Assembly (NCBI GenBank): GCA_031761405.1
Contig: JASEVX010000111.1
Coordinates: 562,009-626,008, forward strand
DNA: 64,000 nt
Source: Serripes groenlandicus
Lineage: Eukaryota; Mollusca; Bivalvia; Cardiida; Cardiidae
Reading direction: 5' to 3'
Position numbers and translations under genes: made by a program
The notes under the pieces: generated by a model
Seen by the model: only the letters and a program-made list of their open reading frames with translations
The model's database searches: none
Told to the model about the DNA's origin: nothing
In this document: positions 41,440 through 51,500 of the stretch, in pieces
How the letters are laid out: each line of letters begins with the position of its first letter
Numbering within the stretch: the first letter of the stretch is position 1

Positions 41440-41652
41440 GGTCCCCCGCCAGGGTCAAGGTCAAAAAAATTGGTATTGATGGAAAGGGGTTGTCACAAGG
41501 AATACACATGTGAAATATGAAAGCAGTACCTATTACGGTTCAGAAGTTATGACCAAGGTTAAAGTTTTTGTGACAGCGTGACTGACGGACGGACTGACGG
41601 ACTGACTGACTGACGAATGAGAAATAATAGTCCCCACGCTTTCGCTAAAGCG
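41440..41652 (+). mobile_element. short HINE-like element, GTCCCCCGC family
   Basis: GTCCCCCGCCAGGGTCAAGG at the left; GACGGACGGACTGACGGAC, hairpin CGCTTTCGCTAAAGCG and GCGGGGGAC at the right. One monomer only. Confidence 0.7.
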
Positions 41653-41895
41653 GGGGACAATAACCAATATACATGATTTGATAATGACATTATACTGTAT
41701 CAATATACATGTTTAAATTGTCATACAAGTTATAATTAGAAGTTCATTTAAAACCATGAATAAAGAAATAATTAACATGATTTGCATGACCTTTTAAAAT
41801 ATAAATGTTTAATAATTATTACTTTCAAGTAATTGAAAGCAAAATGAAAATCAATGACTGTCAAACAATTGCTAGTGAAATCACAAAGAAATCTA

Positions 41896-42100
41896 TCAAC
41901 CCTTTCCCACTTGCAACACATATACAGGAGAGGACTTTGAAAACATATATGAGAGTATAATTATTAAACAGAGTTGAAAACATTGTGGCAAAAGGAGAAA
42001 TTGTTCTTTATAAGAAATTTCTCCTTTTGCCAAAATGTTTTTAAAAGTCGACTGCTGCAGAGGCATCAGAAAGCGTCTGTATGATGTGGGAAAGGGTTAA
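41896..42100. mobile_element. TTAA-MITE
   Basis: CAACCCTTTCCCACTTGCAA start, GATGTGGGAAAGGGTTAA end. Confidence 0.82.
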
Positions 42101-42191
42101 TTTAAAGATGTTCATCCTCTTTACACAGTGTTTAATTAAATGTTTGCTTCATAAGTATTCTCCAGTACAGGACACTTCCATTGCAAGGCAA

Positions 42192-43275
42192 AACAAGAGG
42201 GCCATGATGGCCCTGGAATCGCTCACCTGATTTTTTTTTTCACTTTAGCTATATAAGCCCCGCCCCATGGCAGCCATAGTTTCCGACCAATCAACTTGGC
42301 TTGAAGGAACCTGATAGAGGGTCACCCTAGGAACATTTCTACAAAATTATTTGAAAATCGGCCAGACACTTTTGGAGGAGAAGATTTTTTAAGTTTTCAC
42401 TACAGCCATATAAGGCAAAATAGCCCCGCCCCCCCCTGGTGGCCATGTTTTTCGACCAATCAACTTGGCTTGAAGGAATCTGATAGAGGGTCATCCAAGG
42501 AACATTTCTACAAAATTATTTGAAAATCAGCCTGACACTTTCGGAGGAGAAGATTTTTTAAGTTTTACTTTGGCCGTATAAGGCAAAATAGCCCCGCCCC
42601 CTGGCGGCCATGTATTTCGACCAATCAATATGGCGTGAAGGAATCCGATAGAGGATCACCCAAGGAACATTTCTACAAAATTATTTGAAAATCGGCCTGA
42701 CACTTTTGGAGGAGAAGATTTTTTAAGTTTGCACTATAGCCATATAAGGCAAAATAGCCCCGCCCCCCCTGGCGGCCATGTTTTTCGACCAATCAACATG
42801 GCTTGAAGGAATCTGATAGAGGATCACCCAAGGAACATTTCTACAAAATTATTTGAAAATTGGCCTGACACTTTCGGAGGAGAAGATTTTTTAAGTTTTC
42901 ACTATAGCCATATAAGGCAAAATAGCCCGGCCCCCCCTGGCGGCCATGTTTTTCGACCAATCAACATGGCTTGAAGGAATCTGATAGAGGGTCATCTAAG
43001 GAACATTTCTACAAAATTATTAGAAAATCTGCCAACCAGTTTGGGAGAAGAAGAATTTTGAAGATTTTTCGGTTTCGTTGCCATGGAAACCAGAATTTTG
43101 CATGGATCCCAAAAATTTGAAGGAATTCTGGTGAGGTCATTGAGAGGATGCTTTCTGTGAAGTTTCATCCAAATTGACCCACTGGTTACTGAGGAGAAGA
43201 AGTTGACGCACGACACATGCAGGACAAAAGGCGATCACAATAACTCACCTTGAGCAAAGCTCAGGTGAGCTAAAA
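42192..43275 (+). mobile_element. HINE-like element, CTCACCT/AGGTGAG family
   Basis: AACAAGAGGGCCATGATGGC start, six monomers with TTTTTCGACCAATCAAC, GTTGCCATGGAAACCAGAAT, GCACGACACATGC, CTCAGGTGAGCTAAAAA end. Confidence 0.85.
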
Positions 43276-43303
43276 AGCACCTGAAACTCAATTGTAAGAG
43301 TAC

Positions 43304-43645
43304 AATGAGAGCTAAAAATTCAAGGTTTGGTTTGAATAGTGTTTTACACCGCTTTCAACAATTTTTCAGTTATATATCCCAGCATTTCCTGGGTAAGTTA
43401 CCAGTACTTCTAGTCCATTTATTCTGACACCAGCAAATCAGTCATAATGCTAACTTCACAGGCCTGAGCATCAAGGAGGGAAATTGTAGTAATGTTGGTG
43501 CTCAGCCTTAAAATTATGACTGACTTGCTGATGTCAGCATAAATGGACCAGTATGTTGGTAACAAACCAAGAAAACGCCATGATATAACTATAAAAAAGA
43601 TTTGAAAATGGTATAAAACACCATACAAATTTTATACTACCATAA
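43304..43645. mobile_element. two SINE 3' halves in head-to-head inverted arrangement
   Basis: 43310-43475 and 43490-43640 are inverted relatives: GCATTATGACTGATTTGCTG (minus) and AATTATGACTGACTTGCTG (plus), both going on to ATAAATGGAC and a GATATAACT...AAAACACCAT tail. Same family as 50384-50632. Confidence 0.65.
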
Positions 43646-43698
43646 GGGTGAGCATCTAGTCATGGTGTCAGATTACATGCTCACCCTTTTGGTATAAT

Positions 43699-45411
43699 AA
43701 CAAGAGCTGTCGGAGGACAGCGCGCTCGACTATTCCACCGCTTATTTAAGTTACCGAGATAATGGACTCTAATGTAGTTGCATGCAAAACATTAACCACA
43801 ATTTCTTAGTGGGTGATAATTTGCATTATATGCAGGATAGTGTTATTTAACATGATTATTTTCATAGGTTTGATGGTTAGATAGGGTTGTATAACCTTTC
43901 AATGGAATGCATCAAGTAGTTACTAAGATATGGACTCTTAATGTAGTTGCACGCAAACCTTTAACCATAATTTCTAAGTAAAAAAAGGGCAACAATTTGC
44001 ACCATATACAGGATAGAGTTATCTTAATTGGTTGTGTTTATAGTTGTACAATTGGGAAAGGTTGTATAAAGTTTCAATACAATTGTTCAAGTTGTTACTG
44101 AGATTACACTCTAAATTTATGTAGTTGCAAAACTTTAACCAGAATTTCTAAGTCCAAAAAGGTCCATAACTTGCATAAAATGCTGGTTGGTAAGGGCTGT
44201 ATAACGTTTCAATGCAATGCATCAAGTAGTTACTAAGAGATGGTCTCTTTATGTAGTTGCATGCAAAACTTTAACCAGAATTTATAAGTCCAAAAAGGCC
44301 ATAACTTGCATAAAATGCAGGATAGAGTTATCATACTTGATAATCTACATAGGTGTGATAGTTGGGTAGGGTTGTATAAAGGTTCAATGCAATGCATCAA
44401 GTATATACTGAGACGTGGACTCTTAATTTAGTTGCACGCAAAACTTTAACCAGTATTTCTAAGTAAAAAAAGGGCCATAACTTGCATAAAATGCAGAATA
44501 GAGCTATCATACTTGATAATCTACACAGGTGTAATAGTTGGGTAGGGTTGTAGAAAGTTTCAATGCAATGCAGCAAGTAAATACTGAGATATATGGACTC
44601 TTAATTTAGTAGCACGCAAAACTTTAACCAGAATTTCTAAGTAAAAAAAAGTGCCATAACTTGCCTAAAATGCAAGATAGAGTTATCTAACTTGTTAATC
44701 TACATAGGTGTAATAGTTGGGTAGGGTTGTATAAAGGTTCAATGCAATGCATCAAGTATATACTGAGATATGGACTCTTAATTTAGTTGCATGCAAAACT
44801 TTAACCAGAATTTCTAAGTAAAAAAAGGGCCATAACTTGCATAAAATGCAGGATAGAGTTATCTTAGATGATAATCTACACAGGTGTGATAGTTGGGTAG
44901 GGTTGTAGAAAGTTTCAATGCAATGCATCAAGTAAATACTGAGATATGGACTCTTAATTTAGTTGCACGCAAAACTTTAACCAGAATTTCTAAGTAAAAA
45001 AAGGGCCATAACTTGCATAAAATGCAGGATAGAGTTATCTAACTTGATAATCTACATAGGTGTGATAGTTGGGTAGTGCTGTATAAAGTTTCAATGCAAT
45101 GCATCAATTAAATACTGAGATATGGACTCTTACTTTAGTTGCACGCAAAACTTTAACCAGAATTTCTAAGTAAAAAAGGGCCATAACTTGCATAAAATGC
45201 AGGATAGAGTTATCTAACTTGATAATCTACATTGGTGTGATAGTTTGGTAGGGTTGTAGAAAGTTTCAATGCAATACATGTAGTATTTAAGAACTTGCAT
45301 GCAAAACCTTAACCAAAGTGTGACGTGGACGCCGACGGCGACGCCGACGCCGACGCCGACGCCAGGGTGAGTAGTATAGCTCTCATATTCTTCGAATAGT
45401 CGAGCTAAAAA
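43699..45411 (+). mobile_element. HINE-like element, CTCGACTATTC/GAATAGTCGAG family
   Basis: AACAAG, hairpin GCTGTCGGAGGACAGC, CTCGACTATTC at the left; GACGCCGACGGCGACGCC and TTCGAATAGTCGAGCTAAAAA at the right. About nine monomers of roughly 180 bp with GGGCCATAACTTGCATAAAA and AAAGTTTCAATGCAATGC. Confidence 0.85.
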
Positions 45412-45439
45412 CACAACAAAGTAAACATTTCTTGAGTTG

Positions 45440-45552
45440 TCACTGTTTCAAGTATCTCCTTGCTGTGCCACACTTGCTGTTAATAATAGAGTTTATGTCT
45501 TTGGTTGATTTGGAAAGCTCCTCCCCCTTTAAGCAGTGCTTTTGTAAATAGG
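45440..45552 (-). CDS. BEN domain, C-terminal exon and stop
   Basis: Acceptor CATTGCAG. With the preceding G it reads A-YLQKHCLKGEELSKSTKDIN, then SIINSKCGTARRYLKQ and TGA (45442-45440). I-N-S-K-C-x-x-A-R-R-x-L is the typical end of a BEN domain, so this is the natural C-terminus. Confidence 0.85.
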
Positions 45553-48500
45553 CTGCAATGAAAAAAATAGGAATGTATGCTTCACTGTTTAAAGAATTAG
45601 TCTATTTTTAAGTACAGGAAAAAAATATGATCAGAGCATCTGGCTTGAGAGCAGAAGGTTGTGGGTTCAATCTCCAGTCAGGTAATTTAACACTATAGAC
45701 TTCAAAAAGGTGCTTAAGCTTGTGAAAACAATTTTTTTTCTAATGAATTGTCAATATAATATTCGCCGAGCCCTGGTAGCTCAGTTGGTAGCGACGCATG
45801 CTGTCAATCCAGGGGTTGCGAGTTTGAATTTCAGCTCGGCCAACATTCTTTCCGACGTTTGACAAAAGTCATTGTGACCTGCATCATTCGTCTTTCACCA
45901 ATGGGCTGTTTGACAATCTTTGTGGAAAAGCAGCCAGTTGCTTGGAAAGTATGTTGTGTGGTGTACTGGTGTTGGAAAACCAGGAAACGCATGAATAGGT
46001 GAACTGGTCGCCGTGATATGACTGAACAATTGTTGAAAACGGCGTTAAACCCCGATCAATCATTATAATATTAAAGGTAGATATAAATACCAAAGAGATG
46101 TAGTGATTTATATGTGAGCCGTTCCACAAGAAGACCATCCTTATTGACTGTGCGTAAAGTATCGATCTGGATTCATATGACACTTTCAGCCTCCTGGTTA
46201 TTTCTGTTTTAGGAATCATTATTCTATACTGACATCCCTAAGAGGCGGAAAGTGTTGGCCCGGATGAGCCGGCATGGACTGCGAAAACGGATCCAGGATG
46301 ATACTTTATGCACAGTCAATAATGTTTGTTTTCTCGTGGAACGGATTGTATATATTCACATATGCAAACAAAATATTTTCTTTTGCATGGTCCAACAAAA
46401 AAAGTACCTGAAATTCCACTTTTAATTTCTAGAGGAATAGGTATTGTCTGTCCCTGTTCCCCTTTTTTGTTAATGGCTGACCTCGAGCCCAATGCACTAG
46501 ACATGGCTAAGGTCCGTTGGTCTATTAGCATGTCCAACAGCCGCAATAGCACCTTCCTTGGGTTGGCATACCCATGCATGGTCAATTGAGCATGCTGAGA
46601 TTTTGTTATAACAAGAGGGCCATGATGGCCCTTGAATCGCTCACCTGATTTTTTATTTTTTTTCACTTTAGCTATATAAGCCTCGCCCCCTGGCAGCCAT
46701 AGTTTCCGACCAATCAACTTGGCTTGAAGGTTTTTTAAGTTTTCACTATAGCCATATAATGCAAAATAGCCCTGCCTACTGGCGGCCATGTTTTTTGACC
46801 AATCAACATGGCTTGAAGGAATCTGAAAGTGGGTCATCCAAGGAACATTTCTACAAAATTATTTGAAAATCGGGCCGACACTTTTGGAGAAGAAGATTTT
46901 TTAAGTTTGCACTATAGCCATATAAGGCAAAATAGCCCCCCCCCCCCCCCCCCCCCCCCCCTGGCGGCCATGTTTATCGACCAATCAACATGGCTTCAAG
47001 GAATCTGATAGAGGGTCACCCAAGGAACATTTCTACAAAATCATTTGAAAATCAGCCTGACACTTTCGGAGGAGAAGATTTTTTAAGTTTTCACTATAGC
47101 CATATAAGGCAAAATAGCCCCGCCCCCCTGGCGGCCATGTTTTTTGACCAATCAACATGGCTTGAAGGAATCTGGTAGAGGGTCATCCAAGGAACATTTC
47201 TACAAAATTATTTGAAAATCTGCCAACCAGTTTGGGAGAAGAAGAATTTTGAAGTTTTTTTCGTTTCGTTGCCATGGAAACAAGAATTCTGCATGGATCC
47301 CAAAAAATTTGAAGAAATTCTGGTGAGGTCATTAAGAGGATGCTTTCTGTGAAGTTTCATCCCAATTGACCTACTGGTTACTGAGGAGAAGATGTTGAAG
47401 ATTTTTTAACTTTATACTTTGGCCATATAAGGCAAAATAGCCCCCGCCCCCTGGCGGCCATGTTTTTCGACCAATCAACATTGCTTGAAGGAATCTGATA
47501 GAGGGTCACCCAAGGAACATTTCTACAAAATTATTTGAAAATCGGCCTGACACTTATGGAGGAGAAGATTTTTTAAGTTTTCATTATAGCCATAAAAGGC
47601 AAAATAGCCCCGCCCCCTGGCGGCCATGTTTTTTGACCAATCAACATGGCTTGAAGGAATCTGATAGAGGATCACCCAAGGAACATTTCTACAAAATTAT
47701 TTGAAAATCGGCCTGACACTTTTGGAGGAGAATATTTTTTAAGTTTGCACTATAGCCATATAAGGCAAAATAGCCCCGCCCCCCCTGGCGGCCATGTTTT
47801 TCGACCAATCAACATGGCTTGAAGGAATCTGATAGAGGGTCACCCAAGGAACATTTCTACAAAATTATTTGAAAATCAGCCTGACACTTTCGGAGGAGAA
47901 GATTTTTTAAGTTTTCACTATAGCCATATAAGGCAAAATAGCCCCGCCCCCCCCTGGCGGCCATGTTTTTCGACCAATCAACACGGCTTGAAGGAATCTG
48001 ATAGAGGGTCATCCAAGGAACATTTCTACAAAATTATTTGAAAATCTGCCAACCAATTCGGGAGAAGAAGAATTTTGAAGTTTTTTCGGTTTCGTTGCCA
48101 TGGAAACCAGAATTTTGCATGGATCCCAAAAATTTGAAGGAATTCTGGTGAGGTCATTGAGAGGATGCTTTCTGTGAAGTTTCATCCAAATTGACCCACT
48201 GGTTACTGAGGAGAAGAAGTTGACGCACGACGGACGACGGACGCCGGACAAAAGGCGATCACAATAACTCACCTTGAGCAAAGCTCAGGTGAGCTAAAAA
48301 CACCAGTATTCTCAGCAAGCTCAATTTTGTGATCTCCATTTTTCTGTAAAAATATAAGCATTTTTTTTTAAGTGAGCCAAAAGATAAATTATTTCATAAT
48401 TTGAAACAAATGACCTCAAATATTTTGCAATAATCTTAATAAAAACGTGTCACTTTAATATATTCTATAATTATATAATAATATACATTTTCCTTCAAAT

Positions 48501-51500
48501 ATTATAAATCAAGTTGAACTTGTGAAAAAAATACACCGCCATTAACTGGTCACTGTCTATAAACAATTACATGTATTTATCATCTGGAAGGAACCTTTTA
48601 ACTTTTAACTGCTAAAGGCTTGTTTCACTCCGAAATTTCAAAATAGATTGTTAATTGTCAGAGAGAAACCAGTAATATTTTCTTATTCTAAATTATTACT
48701 TACTGTAATTGGAGAGCTCCAATCAGAATTGACTGCAGTCTGAAGTGGGGACTGTAGGGACTGGCTTGGTGTAAATGGTACATCTTGTATAGCAGTCTGA
48801 AGTGGGGACTGTAGGGACTGGCTAGGTGTACATGGTATAGCAGTCTGCTGTGTGTGAGAGGGTGTTATGTCTTGGAATGTATGCAAACTTACTTGTGTCT
48901 GAGGCTCATTGTAAAATTGTGAAGTGAATTGTGTTTGTTGGGGTGGGCTGAGGTCTGTGTATGACTGGGAATAGAGATATTGTTGTGGAAAAGGTGAGGT
49001 GTTGTGATATGTTTCAGTCGTTTCCTGTATTGTGTATTGATTTGTTGATGGTGTAGCTGGGTATATTGTATTTTACTGTGTTATGGGTATGAATGGAAGC
49101 TTCCTCCGAGTGTCCGGTAAAGATGTTTCAGAAGACTGCAACAAAAAAAGTAATTAAGTTGTGTAAATACAAATTAAGTTGATCACCGTGTATGCATGTA
49201 CCTGACTATAAGTCAAACAGTATACAGCTACTTAAGCGTTTCCCACCTGCAGATGCATTTTGACACATATGCAGCAGACCTAAAAAAATTGTGACAAAAG
49301 AAGAAATTGCACACAAGATATTTCTTCCTTTGTCACAATGTTTTCAACTCCATTCAATAATTATACTTTCATTAAAGAGATTTTTCCATATTTCAACATA
49401 GATGTTATAAATGTTATCAATGTCTGCTGCAGATTTGTTGTATATGTGAGAAAGGATTAAACTGTATGATACTTATATAAAAAGAACTGATTGTAGTTTT
49501 CATTGAAAACCAAATAAGTCCATATTTTCAAAATGGATTAGAATTTTGCCAAATTAATTCTATAGATAAGGTATTTGTAAACCAAATGAAAGCTGCTCAA
49601 TTCCTAAATCCGCTGAAAACATAAGAATTTAAAACAAACACAATGTGGAGAGTAAATGGCAAAATGCTGCTATTTGCCTATGTTCTATATATGCATATAT
49701 ATATATATATATATATAGTACCTTTCTGCAATACTTCTTGGTATGTCCATCTTCTTCACAATTAAACTTATGATACAGTTTCATTGAAGCGGAGTCACTG
49801 GTGGCTGAATAATTGACCAGACACAATATCACAGAGTCAAATAACAAAGTGCCATTATAACTGTCAAATCTATACAGAATCTTCCAGTAATGTTTTGTTG
49901 AATTTAACAGTGAATGCTTAGAAATAGCCACAACAATAAATTTTAAGTGGGGCAATAAATTGGAAAGGGGTGACTGTATGGACAGAGCAGGGCAAGCAAA
50001 TTAACTTGTTCTGGAAGCAATGATGTGCTTTTGCTGTTCCTTGAGCACACACTATCATTTAGCAAAACATGAATAGCATAATTATACAATAACTTATTTG
50101 AAGTATTTTACTTACACAGGAAGAGCTCTGTCCCTGAATCAAAGTTCTATCACTTGATTTTGAAGCAAACAAATCCACAATTGACCTTAAAAAGGCTATT
50201 TTTTTTGGTGTTGCAGATGTGAAGAAAGGTGAAGCCAAATAAGGTGATGTTTAGGCCGATTTAGACTGGGTGTAAAAATTGTGTTAATATATTGTATATT
50301 GTAATGTATATGTGCTTTACACAAACAAGTCAATTTAATAAAAGATTTCTTATATTATATACACATTAACCCATCATCATTGTAGCGCTGGTGTAGTGGT
50401 AGAGTGTTCACCTCGGGTTCGATATCCGGTCGGGTCATACCGAATAAATTAAAATGGTAGTAATCATGTCTTTCCCTCCTTGAAGCTCAGCAGTGTGGGG
50501 TTAGCATTATGACTGGCTGGCCTGTATCAGGATAAATTGACCAGAAGTACTGATAACTTATTCAGGAAGCGCCATGATATAATTGATTCTTTTCCAAAGC
50601 TGCTTAAAATACCATACAATTAAATTAAACCATCATTCCTAAATTATTACCTTGAAATGGCATTCTATTATTGGCCTCTTCCAGTTCATGCTCCAGTTGC
50701 TGTACTCTCAGTAGGGCCTGATCCCTCTCAGCAGTAACTTGAGACAATTGCTCATCAAACTGCTGGTATGGCAACTGCACATCTGACTGCAGAAGCTCCA
50801 GACAACTTGACTCTTGCCATGTATCATCTGGAGCTGCCGCAGTCCATTTACATTCATTTGTCCAGGATTCCAGAGTGCCTGATTAATAAAACAAATGATT
50901 GGTTATGTGTTGCATGACATCCACTCGAGATATTGAACTTGAAACAATAAATTTGTTTAACTATGTCACATAGAACAAATCTGCAGTCAACAACCTTTTG
51001 AAACATCAGGAATAAAATATAACACAAAGTAAAACATGGCTCAAAAGGGGCAAATTCTGAACCTACTTAATTGGTTCAAAAATATGTTTTGCACACATGC
51101 ATGTCATGGTTAACTGGTAGTACACATGTTAAGTTTCACTGAAATAGCTTGACAAATGAGAGACTAGGTACATATACGCTATATGTAAACAGACAGTTTT
51201 TTATCTATTCAAAATACATGGCGAAGATAATTTATTGAAACAGTTTGAAAAATAAGAAACTATTAAGTCTAAGCCACAACGTACATATCAACATCTTCAT
51301 TTTAAAAACAAGATGTTGTTTACACCTTTTTAGAATGAAGCCAACAAAAAGTTATGCTATCAAGTATAAAGCAGACTGAGCAACCAACTGTGAACGACTA
51401 TATACCCCTAACAAACTGTACTTGTAGGGGTAAATAATGACCCTTGTCACCTTGACTTTAGTAAAAGCTTAATTTAAAATGTCTGATAAAAGAGAAGATT

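Noticed and set aside
45766..45843. tRNA gene
   Set aside because: Clear A and B boxes, but the cloverleaf is imperfect and it continues into a SINE body and tail.
46200..46323. Plus-strand exon after TTCTGTTTTAG encoding a basic peptide (PKRRKVLARMSRHG)
   Set aside because: The stretch is the right arm of an inverted repeat whose left arm is related; no neighbouring exons.
38980..50253. Alternative genetic code with TAA/TAG as glutamine
   Set aside because: The same exons use CAA and CAG freely, and decay or sequence error explains the stops; the BEN gene ends at TGA but one case proves nothing.
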